The notes under the pieces were generated by a model. It worked only from the letters and a program-made list of their open reading frames with translations, was not told the DNA's origin and ran no database searches. A program made the translations under genes and the position numbers. Below are positions 11,384 to 21,639 of a stretch of 64,000 nucleotides of DNA, one piece after another; the first letter of the stretch is position 1; each line of letters starts with the position of its first letter. This DNA is from Prosopocoilus inquinatus (taxonomy: Eukaryota > Arthropoda > Insecta > Coleoptera > Lucanidae): NCBI GenBank assembly GCA_036172665.1, contig CM069870.1, positions 41,498,001 through 41,562,000 on the forward strand. The letters are read 5' to 3'.

Positions 11384-11814
11384 TATATTATAAAGCAGTA
11401 AACGGCAAATTACACAGCCTTATCAAATACGGTTTTTAGTATGTTTTTCAAATACAGGGGCTTCTAAAATAAACATTTTAAAAAAATATAGACATATTTT
11501 TACTTCCACAGTTTTGATCAAGTAGGTGAACTTCCATTTGACAAGGCTTTACTGATTTTTAGAGTTTTGCAATAAAAACATAACCATCAAAACAATAATT
11601 CATACTCAGAAATATTTATTTATCAGTTAGCAGGTACTACATGAAATGCTCAATTCCATGTCTCAAGTTATCACGTACTACGTTTACATGCACACAATAG
11701 CACTGGGTTTTACCCATGCGCATCTATTTATTGAAAAGATCCACAGTATTGTATTGAATGACCGTCGAGTAAGTAAGTGTGTGATGATAGATGAACTGAT
11801 AGTTTGCACAGAAT
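11384..11814. other. AT-rich spacer
   Basis: No gene or repeat recognised before the mariner relic begins near 11815. The relic's own 5' end may lie in here but is not recognisable. Confidence 0.35.
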
Positions 11815-12525
11815 TTTAACTGAAAAATTGGAAATGAAAAAGTACTCGACGCGTTGGGTGTCGCGGTTGCTCACACAGGAGCTAAATTGAATCGTTTGAG
11901 TGTGTTTAGCGACTTTTTGACACGTTTTCGTCGCAATCCAAAGGACGCAGTTTCATAATCGTCGATGAAACTTGGGTCCATCCTTCCCGAAACCAAAACG
12001 CAGTTCAAACATTGGTCACACAAAGGTTCTCCGCCACCGAAGAAGGTAAAAATTGCTTTGTTAGCAGGAAAGGTTATGGCAACGGTGTTTTGGGATCATC
12101 GTGGCATTATCTTCGTGGACTATTTAGAAAAGGAAAAAATAATAAATGGCGACTATTATGCCAATTTGTTGCAACAATTGAGCGACAAAATCACAGAGAA
12201 ACGGCCTCATTTGGCAAAAAAGAAAGGACTTTTCCATCAAGATAATGCATTGCCCACAAGTTTGCGTTCGCAATAGCCAAAGTTCCTTAACTGGGATTCG
12301 AATTAGTACCTCATTCGCCGTATTCCTCAGATTTGGCTCCCAACAATTATCATCTACTTCTAAATAGCTCGATGGTAAGAGATTTTCGTCTAATTTAGAA
12401 ATAGTCGCATCAGTAAATAGTTATTTTGCAGACTTGGATTTTTCTACCTTCAATGAAGATATTACCAGTTTGAAGTTACGTTGGAATAAGTGTGTGGAGC
12501 GAGCAGGACACAAATTGAAAAATAA
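11815..12525 (+). pseudogene. mariner transposase pseudogene (5' truncated, frameshifted)
   Basis: Successive frames encode a mariner protein: EKLEMKKYSTRWVSRLLTQE (11819 on), a 'VDETW'-like first-aspartate region near 11960, GKVMATVFWDHRGIIFVDYL, INGDYYANLLQQLSDKI, and HQDNALPTSL carrying the second D. The D34D block follows near 12305-12350 (PYSSDLAPNNYHL). The aspartate that normally precedes 'Y-L' is N, so the last catalytic residue is lost. Several frameshifts and stops are present and the N-terminal DNA-binding region is missing. The C-terminal motif with 'RWNKCVERAGHKLKNK' is still visible at about 12480-12525. Confidence 0.8.
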
Positions 12526-12952
12526 AATATTTTTTTTTTTTTAGTTCAGAAACTTACGTTTTCTTTGTTAGGCCACGTAGTTATCGAACAATCCTCGTAC
12601 CTATTGTGCATAATCAAAGTAGACACCCGGTATACGGACGGGCTGCAATTACATATAAAATGATTAGAGGCTTTTTTTTGCAGTGACGTGCGATACGGCC
12701 CGGCATAGTCTGCGCTGGCCTTTAATGAGCAAATGCATGACAAACAGTTTCTTTTCATGTCACTTCACTTTGCGATATTTTTAAATTAATAAAATTTTGT
12801 ATTGACAAAGAAATTATATAACAAAGTATCTACAAGTTTTTTTTGTTAACTTAAGGTAATGGGTTCTGAATCAGTTGTTTCAAAGAAACTTACTGTTCTA
12901 CTTCCAGCACTCTTTCATAATTTATTTAACATTAAACTCAAAATAGTAGATA
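12526..12952. other. Spacer
   Basis: No supported gene. The short minus frame at 12546-12758 has no recognisable motif. Confidence 0.35.
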
Positions 12953-13471
12953 CAGGGTGCTGCATTTTGAAACGCAACATAGGAAATCCATGTTAATTTA
13001 AAGGTGCTCGAATATTGGCTTCCCTAATTATTTTACAACAAAATTTCATTCAGTCTTTTTAAAGTACTCTTCAAGATGAATCTGTGGGCGAAGTTTGAGA
13101 ATTTTTCATACGCTAAGTTTTAAAGATATTTAAAGAAAGATTCTATAATTTAATTCAATTTATATCAAACTATCAGGACAGCCTTGATCAAAGATAGTGA
13201 AAATTGAACAGATAATAAATCTAGTTCGTTTTTAAAAAAAATTGATAGAAAAAGCTTTTCAAGTAATTTATTTTAACATTTACTGGTCAAGGCCGTGCTG
13301 AGAGTTTAGTATAAATTGAATTTCGTTACTGATTTTCTTTAAATATCTTGAAATTGAGCGAATGAAAAATTCTCAAACTTTACAGACAGATTCATCTTGA
13401 GGAGCAGAGCACTTTAAGAAACCTAAATGGAATTTTGCTGTAAATGTTGCGTTTCAAAACGCAGCACCCTG
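12953..13471. mobile_element. Foldback element family C, copy 1
   Basis: About 519 bp whose two halves are inverted repeats. The outer ends are CAGGGTGCTGCATTTTGAAA and its complement in the right end (CAAAACGCAGCACCCTG). AAGATGAATCTGTGGGCGAA on the left pairs with CAGACAGATTCATCTT on the right. The left end follows TA. There is no coding frame. A second copy, interrupted by a LINE fragment, is at 47638-48684. Confidence 0.8.
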
Positions 13472-14078
13472 TGCGTGTGTATAATTAGACTAAGAACATG
13501 CATGTAAAGAAAAAGGATAATCTGATAAAATAAAGACTAACAAATAACAATTTAACAAAACGCAGTCTGACGTGGCAATTATGAATTATTTATTAAATGT
13601 CTACGAAACTGTTTTTTGAAAGTTATTACTGAATGATACCTGAAGGAATTTGGAACATTATCGTGAAACTTTACAATATTATATTGAACCGGACCGAAAA
13701 ATGGCCATGTGGTGAATAGGAGGTATTAATAAGCCTTTATTTCTAATTTCAATTATGTGAATATCAGATCTAAAATAAATTCTTTCAAATAGAGGCTGCG
13801 GCACCTTTTTGAGGATAATTTTATTTAAAAAAACCTAGCTGTTGGCCATATTCATCCATTTTGCTCACACAAAGGTGAAAGGTGAAAGGTTGCTAAATGT
13901 GATCTCTACTTCTGAGCGTAAAAATAAAACAAAGACACAAATTTTGAACATGCTGTATTTTTCTAATATCAATACTATTTAGACAGGGACCGTAAATGGT
14001 ATCACGGTAATTAAATGAGAAAAGAATCTAATTTAGAATTAAAAAATCTTTGCTACCATTTTCCTTATGCCGCCGGAT
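13472..14078. other. Spacer
   Basis: Nothing recognised apart from a direct repeat of GGTGAAA near 13875-13892. Confidence 0.35.
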
Positions 14079-14409
14079 CCACATATTCGGATATTTGGCA
14101 AATACACTGACCCGCAAAAAGCCGGCCACCTTAAATATTTTTTAACTGGAATTTTAATCGCTTAAATTAACACAACACGTATTTATTATTTACTTCGATA
14201 ATATCTAAGTGATATTAAATTATATTTGAACAAAAAATGGCTTAATCTTAATTAATCAGAACACTGGCCCACATGTTGGACTAGTTGCAACTGTCTTTGT
14301 TTAGCCTTAACCAGAAAATCTCCAAAACTGCAATTTGTTTGTTCTCTGTCAAATCTGTCAAATGAAGTAATTTTAACACGCGTAGTCCGTTTGCACCATT
14401 AGTTATAAC

Positions 14410-16065
14410 TAAGCTTAGGATAATTATGCATTAAAAAACTTCAAAATATGCATGCACATATGCACTAAAATCATCAAAAATATGCACTTAAATATGCATT
14501 AAAAATTAACTTTTATAGAATAAATAATATTTTTTATGTTACCACATTCTTCATTATTTTGCTACAAAAAAACAAAAACTTTTTTTTTAATTCTAAATTA
14601 TTTATTTAGTCGTTATTATAGAAACAAATTATAATTACATTTAACTACAACATGGTGTAACAAATTCCCAAAAGTAAATTTGCGCCTATTGTCGGCGAGA
14701 ATATTTTTGTACTGAGAAAACACTCTCTTGACATCGCAGGACACTATTGGTACAAATCCGTATTTTACAACGTCATTGACACTTAAATGTTCGTTTTTTT
14801 CATTAAGGGTCGATTCATTTTGCAACACTTCACTTATATTCTTCAGTTGCTGATAGCCCGTACTCTTTGACAGCACTTCGTTTAATTTATTGATAAAAAT
14901 ATTTTTCTTGAGTTTTGCTAAACCGTTAACTACATGTTCTACTATTTGAATGCTTTCTTGTAAAGATAGACCCTTAGCTTCTAGCTTGGAGATTGCAGTC
15001 GAAATGCATGCCAGATTAGCTCGAATAAAAATTAAATCTTCTCGAATACCTTTTTTTCTCAGAATACTCTGTGCTTCTTCGATGCACTGCGCTTCCTCAG
15101 AGTCGAATTCATCAACAATTTTCTTCACAATTTCAAAATTTTCAGCGTAATACACAGCAGCGTCGATCCAACTTCCCCATCTTGTAATGATTGGCGCAGG
15201 TGGAAGTGGAATGTCACCCGAAATTTCCCGAAACTTCTGAATACGACTTGGTGCCTTAAGGAAAATCTTTTTCATCGATGATATTAGCACATTAACATTT
15301 GAATAAAGATTACGAACCAAATCAGCTACTCGATGTAAGCCATGTGCTAAACAGGTCACATGTATCATGTTTGAGTATAAAACCTGCAGTCCCCGCATTG
15401 TTTTGCACATATATGGTGCAGCATCACTACAAACCGCTAGCACTTTTTCATATAAAATTCCAGACGGCCACAATAAACTTAAAGAGTCGTTAAAAAAGCA
15501 GCGACTGTTGATTTATTTACTTTGTCCAACACTTTTAAAGTCAGCAGATATGATTTATTTTTTTCTTCAGGAACCCCTAATATACCAAACACAAAATTTC
15601 CTATGCATCTTTGTTCTTCATCGGTTGTTTCATCCAACGACACCCAAATAGAATGATCCTTTACTTTTGCTCTTAATTTATCCAATGTTAATGTATACAA
15701 TTCAGAAACATAATTTTTTCTTAATGTCGATTCATCTGGAATATTTTGCTTTGTATACTTTTCCAAAAAATGGCAAAGAACTTCATTTTTTAACTTAGCT
15801 AATGGGATGTCTGCGCAAAGAAAAGCCTTACAAAGTTCTGCATTGAATTCTGAACGTTTAGGTCCAGGCGTCGGTAAATTAGAAATTAACACTTGCCGTT
15901 CGTTATTTCCCCTTTTGCGATTTTTATTACTTGACTTAAAACAAAAAAATGCAGGAAATTATGCATTAATGCCCTAAAAAGTTAAAATATGCATTTATGT
16001 ATAAAAATGTTCCAAATATGCATTTGCATATGCAATTATGCCAACGCATAATTATCCTAAGCCTA
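14410..16065 (-). mobile_element. hAT element 1 with perfect 8-bp target duplication
   Basis: GTTATAAC flanks both ends (14402-14409 and 16066-16073), the 8-bp duplication expected of hAT insertion. The termini are TA(A/G)GCTTAGGATAATTATGC in inverted orientation. Subterminal regions are dense in ATGCAT/ATATGC motifs on both sides, typical of transposase-binding repeats. The element is short (1,656 bp) because the N-terminal coding part is missing. It encodes one transposase on the minus strand. Confidence 0.9.
14616..15892 (-). pseudogene. hAT transposase with one frameshift
   Basis: Two abutting minus frames (15479-15892 and 14616-15473) encode one hAT protein. The upstream part has PDESTLRKNY and SLDETTDEEQ, with the first catalytic D in DETTD. 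The downstream part has CSDAAPYM (second D), CLAHGLHRVADLV, PPAPIITRWGSWIDA and the C-terminal block SCDVKRVFSQYKNILADNRR. The family C-terminal motif is ERxFS; here E is K, so a key position is changed. The two frames are separated by loss of a single T in a T run near 15490. No BED zinc finger remains. The protein is clearly related to the hAT at 56783-58867, with the same order of motifs. Confidence 0.88.
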
Positions 16066-16456
16066 GTTATAACCGAAAACTTCACTAAAGACAATCAACA
16101 TATGGTTACTTTTACATCGAATAAAAAATTGTTTTTACTTTTACAGTATTTTTCAAATTAATTTTTTGTAATTGTCTTCTTAGTTAATTCTTACAACCCG
16201 TTTCTATATTGTAAGGTTATTATCCAATAGCATTCTTCAGTTAAACTAGTTCAGTTTTATTAGTTTTTTAAAAGAAATTTAGAATGGCCGGGTTTTTTGC
16301 CGGTCAGTGTATATTAATCTTTTACATTTAATTTGACCACTTTATTATGTTCTTAAAATTACAAAAATTATTCAGCAATTAAAAAGAACAAGTTGGTTGC
16401 GATTAGATAAGACAAATTAACATACTTATTTGCCAAATATCCGAATGTGTGGAATC

Positions 16457-17175
16457 GACGTTAGAGTTTAATTAAAAGATTTAATGATAAAGCGTGAAGT
16501 ATTTAAACTAACGTATTACCAGAAACTAATATGAAGTCATTTCTAAGGCATGTAAATTTTTTCGTTTTAAATCTGGTACGTAGGTGTAATGAACTTTTAT
16601 AAAAACTTCTTACGTGCATTGTTTTCATTATAAAATACTGCAATTCATGCAAAGATCCTTTGGAAACACGAGTAATCATTAAAGTTCCGAATAATCATAT
16701 ACAAAATTACTTGCACTCAATACAAAAAAAATATATTGCACGTTATCTACCTTTAACTGCGTTTAATTTGTTCCCGACCATCTGTTTCGCCACAAACGCC
16801 GCCATTGCTGTTGATTATCTGCAACAGAAAAATACTTTATTACTTAACTAGTTACAACAATAACTTTAAATTTCCGCTTGGTTCTCCACGACCGAACTTT
16901 TAGGTCGTGAGAACGTAGAAAATGAAAAATGTACCTAATTTAGGTAACGTCATTAGGAAATTAGGTCTTTATTTTGTCATGATCTTGAATTTTGTAAAAT
17001 ATTAAATTGCGTGTTTTATTGGATTACTTTAAATCGTTTCATGTTAACGCATAATAGATCTCAACATGAGTGTGGCAAGATAGCAGTTGGCACCGGTTGG
17101 ACGTGCTCAATAACTTCCTAACCATTTTTGATATCACGATGAGTTGTAAAAGCATAGTAAAAAACAGCTATTTTT
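16457..17175. other. Spacer
   Basis: No gene recognised. The frame at 16660-16851 has no known motif. Confidence 0.35.
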
Positions 17176-17300
17176 GTATTAAGGGCGTGAAGGAGGCGAT
17201 TTTGGTCCGCGGCGGAATCATAAGCCCGAGGCCCGAGGCCCGAATGGCCTAGGGATTACAAGGCGTCAAAAGGCCAAAATCGTCGTTCACGCCTGAAATG
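17176..17300. repeat. GC-rich imperfect palindrome
   Basis: GGGCGTGAAGGAGGCGATTT at about 17183 pairs with the complement AAATCGTCGTTCACGCC at about 17278, with a central CCCGAGGCCCGAGGCCCGAA tract. The ~120-bp palindrome is much more GC-rich than its flanks. It could be a small inverted-repeat transposon or a cruciform-forming site. Confidence 0.5.
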
Positions 17301-17970
17301 CAAAGAAGATTTATTGTAAAATATGTTGTTGGTTGCTAATGTGATGCAAACAAACAATATTAATTGCTCCTTTGTTAGGCCTTAGGGCCCAAAAAGTACT
17401 ATTTACGCCCGAAAATAAATGCATAAATAACCTAATTTTAATACCATTTTACAAAAATATTATTTAGTTATAAAATAAATATTTTGATCAGTCGACTTAC
17501 GGCTTGCCACAAACTCTATACAACAAGAAATTATCGTTTAAAATTTGAAATTTACTGTTTTGGTTGACCTGAAAAGGTGGCATTTAGATCAGCACGGCAA
17601 CTAAACTGCTGATTCGGCTTGCTCACAGAACAGACCGACGCGCTTTTAGAACGCTAAGTTCCAGCAGCTCGCATTTTAAGGTTGCGTGTTCCTGTTCAAA
17701 AACTCCATTCGCTGAATGTCGACATGATGGGTCAGCAGCACAGCTGCTACAATTATCTGAACGCGGCCATTGTGTCAGTCAAATTCACGGTAATAATAAA
17801 TTAAATTTTGAACAATTTTAAATGGTTTAAAAGTTATGTAGGTAAAAAAAGACAAATTAGGTGGAAAAGTTGTAATAAGTGAAAAAAATAAATAAAAAGA
17901 GGAATTTAGGTGAAATAAAGTTGGGTCAAATGACTCTAGTGAAATGAAAAGATACGCAAAACCTTAAAAA
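17301..17970. other. Spacer
   Basis: Nothing recognised. A motif similar to the palindrome tips (TTTACGCCCGAAAATAAATG) recurs near 17400. Confidence 0.3.
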
Positions 17971-18223
17971 CTAAAAAAAAACTAATAAAATAGCGACATC
18001 TTACTATCGCTTTTTGACCTAACATTGGAGTAGGATAGACAAATTGAAGCGGGATTTGCTCCTAATGAGTCCCCCATGCAAGTCGTTTTTGGTCTGCAGT
18101 GGGAATGTCGAGCTACGTTTCTGCTGAAGAAGCCCCAAGCAGGGCTGAAACAGCTGTCTAGAGGCTGCTCGAGGTTCTCACTGCAATCAAAAACGATTTG
18201 CACAAAATTTTTCTAAAAAAAAA
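17971..18223 (+). mobile_element. Retrozyme insertion with inverted 5' part and 11-bp direct repeats
   Basis: Bases 17982-18080 are ribozyme-repeat sequence in minus orientation (from TAGCGACATCTTACTATCGC to CCCCCATGCAA). They switch directly to plus orientation at GTCGTTTTTGGTCTGCAG and run to TTTTTCTAAAA. CTAAAAAAAAA occurs on both edges (17971-17981 and 18213-18223). An inverted 5' segment plus a direct 3' segment between short direct repeats is the signature of twin-primed target-primed reverse transcription. The A-rich edge allows a chance repeat, so the duplication is only moderately certain. Confidence 0.7.
18107..18173 (+). ncRNA. Hammerhead ribozyme, core intact
   Basis: CTGAAGA, stem II AGCCC/GGGCT, GAAA, palindromic stem III ACAGCTGT and cleavage after GTC are all present. 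Outer stem I is TCGAG/CTCGA. Inner stem I is TCTG opposite TAGA, so one pair is a G-U wobble. Predicted to be able to cleave. Confidence 0.8.
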
Positions 18224-18281
18224 GACATTAATATCTGATCCTTAGAAATCAGAATAAAAATTTTACATTAAATGCCATATA

Positions 18282-19154
18282 CTGGGTGTATCAGAAATAC
18301 GTGTGTTAATTTTAAACCATAGAAAAACTCGCCAAGCTGAACAATTTTATTTTATGGCATTTTGAAAATATCGTCAATCTTTTCGTAATTTTTTTACCTC
18401 TATTTTTGAGCAAACGAGTCATTTGGTGTTTGAACTGAACCATTTTTCGAAAAACCGCGGATACAATTATTATGTATAATTTGTCAAGACAGTTGTCATT
18501 TTTATAAACGCACACAACTTTTCTAATCAAGAATTAACAGATACTCTCGTGGTGCATCATAGAGCTAGTGGAAATGCTGAATGGAAGCACGAAAACTGGG
18601 GTTCGTTTTCTAATAGTATTTTACCCAACAGACATACATTTCAATTAACTTTCCAAATTCTCCGGGATAATGGATTATTTCAACTTCATACCTCGTACTG
18701 AATGTTGAAGAAAACATTTTGGATGGTGTAACTGTTGCTGGTATAATTACCCGAAGACACGCACTTCAGCAAGATGTATCGCATTTGCCAAATTTTAAAA
18801 GTGCAATCGTTATGTGCAATAGAGTTACAATTACAATTTCCTTCTCTGTGAATAAGGATTATGGAAACCTGAAATAAGGAACAATTATTTGTCTACGATA
18901 AACGCAGTTTCTGTTCAAATTTAGTAAATGTGTCATTAGAACAATTGACTTTTTTATTAGACTTTTTTCCCTTCTAGCACAACAGAATTTTCCGGTCTAA
19001 ACCAGAGGCGGGTGTAGATTTTAATACGTAATGCGTTTCAATTTTTAAATCAGTTTAGAAAGCTTTAAATAAAAAAAGTCAAATAGAAATAATATTTCAT
19101 TTAGCTAACTGCACTCCGTGTTAAAATTAACACACGTATTTCTTATACACCCAG
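18282..19154. mobile_element. Tc1/mariner-superfamily element, decayed
   Basis: The left end CTGGGTGTATCAGAAATACG and the right end (reverse complement CTGGGTGTATAAGAAATACG) form ~34-bp TIRs, with TA outside each. At 873 bp it is too short for a full transposase. A plus-strand relic of the transposase N-terminus lies inside. Confidence 0.75.
18530..18840 (+). pseudogene. Transposase N-terminal relic (Tc1/mariner, DUF4817-like)
   Basis: A broken frame reads AEWKHENWGSFSNSILPNRH then TFQLTFQILRDNGLFQLHTS. This follows the N-terminal pattern 'F-P-R-P-H-T-F..L-R-E-T-G-F' seen before the helix-turn-helix of many insect Tc1/mariner-type transposases. It also resembles the start of the intact transposase at 60715 ('QQISQSTVSRIENKFRNYGI'). 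The continuation has several stops. Only the N-terminal ~100 codons are recognisable. Confidence 0.5.
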
Positions 19155-19693
19155 TATACCTAGGTCTAATTATTTTAGTATAAATTATATACACTGCAAA
19201 ATTATTAAATTGTAGAGTGCAAGTTTTTGAAAATCATTTTTAGATGCTTGACATTTCTAAATTCTAGATGATTTGAGCATTATACACAAACATCATTCAC
19301 ACCACATCAGATTTTTCCTGATTTTTAATATCAACTTCTTAAATAAAAAATATTTCTTTTTTGTAAAAAAATTAAATAACATTTTTCTATTAAAACAAGC
19401 GTGAAATAAAATTCAATTCTAACGACGAACTGTCTTAGTGTCTGTAGTCAAGAATTTTAAATAATAATAACATTGTCGATTTAGATCCATTTAATTGTTC
19501 TAATTAAAAAAAAAAGTTGAAATGTAATTATCCTCAAAATCATTGCTATATGGGTTTCAATAGAAACGAAATATCCCAATCACATGGAAGATTCAACTGA
19601 ATTTCAAACTCTAATCTAATTTAAGTTTATTGTCAGGTTTGAAAAAAAAATATATTCTAAATTAGTTTCTCAATTTTGGTTTTATACAAAATT
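19155..19693. other. AT-rich spacer
   Basis: Nothing recognised. Confidence 0.35.
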
Positions 19694-19697
19694 CCAT

Positions 19698-19764
19698 GTC
19701 GAGCTACGTCTCTGCTGATGAAGCCTCAAACAGGGCTGAAACAGCTGTACAGAGGCTGCCCGAG
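19698..19764 (+). ncRNA. Hammerhead ribozyme, canonical CTGATGA core
   Basis: The core reads CTGATGA, stem II AGCCT/GGGCT (one wobble), GAAA, stem III ACAGCTGT and a GTA cleavage site. Inner stem I is TCTG/CAGA. Outer stem I is TCGAG opposite CCCGA, with one C-A mismatch. Likely functional. Confidence 0.78.
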
Positions 19765-20002
19765 GTTTTCACTGCAATCAAAAACGATTTGCACAATTTT
19801 TTTTTTAAACTTTCATTATGACAGCAAGTATGGCCGCCTTGCATAGGGGACTAATTAGGAGGAAATCCGTTTCAGTTTATCTATCCTACTGTAATGTCAA
19901 GTCAAAAAGCGATAGTAGGATGTCGCTGTTTTATCTGTTCATCACTATTACATCGCAATTGCGAATAAATTGGACAAGTCGTTTTTGGTTTGCAGTGAGA
20001 AT

Positions 20003-20069
20003 GTCGAGCTAAGTCTCTGCTGGTGAAGCCTCAAACAGGGCTGAAACAGCTCTACAGAGGCTGCTCGAG
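20003..20069 (+). ncRNA. Hammerhead ribozyme, mutated
   Basis: The core reads CTGGTGA (the invariant A is G) and stem III reads ACAGCTCT with a CTA site. Both changes hit conserved positions, so it is expected to be inactive. Stem I and stem II are otherwise kept. Confidence 0.7.
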
Positions 20070-20269
20070 GTTTTCACTGCAATCAAAACTGATTAACAAA
20101 TTTTTTTTAAACGTTCATTATGCTTTGACAGCAAGCATGGCCGCCTTGCATGGGGTACTTATTAGGAGCAAATCCGCTTCAGTTTATCTATCCTACTGCA
20201 ATGTCAGGTCAAAAAGCGATCGTAGGATGTCGCTGTTTTATCTGTAAATATTTACGCATGTAACGAATT

Positions 20270-21090
20270 TTAAAGAACAACAAATTCGTTGCAAAAACGC
20301 ATTAAAAGCAACATAAAGTTACAGTAAGTGCTCAAAATGTCCACCATTCGGTTGTAATCACAATCGTACTTTTCTCAAACTGCTTGATTTAGAGTTTGTG
20401 GCCATTTGAGGAGTAAGCTCCGCAAAAGCATCTCGGATTCGATTCTTGAGCTGCTGCTCGATAGCGGGAAAAACTTTTATAACCCGTTGGACCGAAGAAG
20501 GCGAAACACCTAGTTCGCGTGAACTGTTTTTTTGTTTCTTGTGCCATTTTCCTCAAACGCCTTCAGTATGGCTTCTTCATTTTCGACCGTTCAAACTCTA
20601 CTAGGAGCATATAAAATATAATGTCCTATTTAAAAAAGTTGAAAGCAATGGAAAGTCCCGAAAATCTGATTTGTTTCTGTCATTTGTTTCTTCAAAGGTA
20701 CCATAAAATCGAGCAGGGAAGGTCCTGAAACTTTTCTAATTTAAGTTACTTCGTAAAATTGCAAATAAAAAACTTAGCTATTGTAGCCATTTTTCGTGAA
20801 CACTAAGATTTTGTTACTAAATCATTTATAAAATAGTAGACTTTGGGAGATGATATTTTAGAGACATGATTAACTTGACATCCTGAACGCGATGCGTTGA
20901 TAAGACATCTAATATTCCATTTAAAAAAGTTGAAAACAATTTAAAATCTCATAAACCTTTGTTTTTTCGAAAGTATTATAAAATCGAGGAGGAAAGGTCC
21001 TAAAACTTTCCTAATTTAAGTTACTTCATAAAAATACAAATAAGAAAGTTAGCGATTGTAGCGGCTTCCCATGAACACCCTGTATGTATA
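20270..21090 (-). mobile_element. Decayed Tc1/mariner-type element with internal direct repeats
   Basis: The right tip reads CATGAACACCCTGTA, the same type of end as the element at 50401-51072, which shares the adjoining ~150 bp (motifs TTTAAGTTACTTC and AAGAAAGTTAG). Within it, 20640-20770 and 20930-21080 are direct repeats of one another. The minus-strand transposase relic lies at the other side. The expected left TIR was not found; the left side abuts the ribozyme repeat. Confidence 0.5.
20330..20620 (-). pseudogene. Tc1/mariner-type transposase relic, N- and C-terminus joined
   Basis: On the minus strand an N-terminal helix-turn-helix-like stretch (VENEEAILKAFEENGTRNKK, then a degraded 'V.RVLR' region) is followed directly by the C-terminus LKNRIREAFAELTPQMATNS and the ending NGGHFEHLL. 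That ending parallels the HGRQFEHLL end of the transposase at 60715. The whole catalytic core is missing and stops are present. This is an internal-deletion derivative. Confidence 0.65.
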
Positions 21091-21128
21091 ATTCAAATTA
21101 CTTATTCAAAATTTGCACATGCAGTCTT

Positions 21129-21302
21129 AGTCTCAATTCTCACACGATAGCGCGTCGCGTCATTTTGTTGCCTCGAAAAGTTGTAATTGGTTTCAAATGC
21201 AGCAATCTCAATGGTCAACATTTTATGACAACAAATTACATGTAAAAGCATAGGAACCAAAATGACGCAACGTGGCGCGCTGCCGTGTGAGAATTGAGCC
21301 TT
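21129..21302. mobile_element. Small inverted-repeat element D, copy 1
   Basis: About 174 bp. The ends TCTCAATTCTCACACG and GTGTGAGAATTGAGCC are inverted. It contains a CG-rich GTCGCGTCATTTTGTTGCCT and its partial complement AAAATGACGCAACG. A second copy is at 41797-41974. No coding capacity. Confidence 0.75.
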
Positions 21303-21639
21303 ACGTAATGCGGTGTAAGCTGCAAATATAATGAAAATTATAAAGAGTAGACATATTATGCGTTTGAAAAATACCTTAAGTTAATTTGAGTTGAATTCCT
21401 TTTTTTTCCGTAATTTAAAATATTTCATTATTTCATAATGTTTCTTACTACACTTAAAACGTATTTTTATGAAACGTGTTTCAGGCGCATGTCGAGGAGC
21501 AAGTCTAGCCCTTTAACCGAATTCGTATATCTTAGGCTAGGCGCACGTTGGGACACACCATGCACGTTTTGGCATGCACACGCAGACGAAGGAATCCGTG
21601 TGCGACGCAGCATAAGCACATATTGCTAGACAGGTCTGT
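21303..21639. other. Spacer
   Basis: No supported gene. The frame at 21438-21629 has no known motif, though this stretch may hold the 5' side of the Harbinger remnant. Confidence 0.3.

Larger units (their letters stand above)
14105..16309. mobile_element. Tc1/mariner-type non-autonomous element split by hAT
   Basis: The left terminus CACTGACCCGCAAAAAGCC and the right terminus (reverse complement CACTGACCGGCAAAAAACCC) are inverted, with TA on both sides. Removing the hAT insertion (14410-16065) and its duplicated 8 bp leaves about 541 bp with no coding frame. The termini resemble those of the element at 7681-8431. Confidence 0.75.
14079..16456. repeat. Outer inverted repeat enclosing a nested transposon pair
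   Basis: ATATTCGGATATTTGGCAAA at about 14093-14102 and surrounding bases (arm 14079-14104) is repeated inverted at about 16427-16456 (TTTGCCAAATATCCGAATGT). The left arm touches the Tc1/mariner-type element directly, while the right arm lies about 120 bp beyond that element. It is either the tip of a third, enclosing element or target sequence that was itself palindromic. Confidence 0.5.
19694..20250 (+). mobile_element. Retrozyme tandem dimer (about 1.8 monomers)
   Basis: Two direct copies about 305 bp apart, starting inside the ribozyme (ATGTCGAGCTACG at 19696) and ending at TCGCTGTTTTATCTG. The order of landmarks is that of the main array. The two monomers differ from each other and from the array, so this is an older insertion. 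No target duplication could be assigned. Confidence 0.8.
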
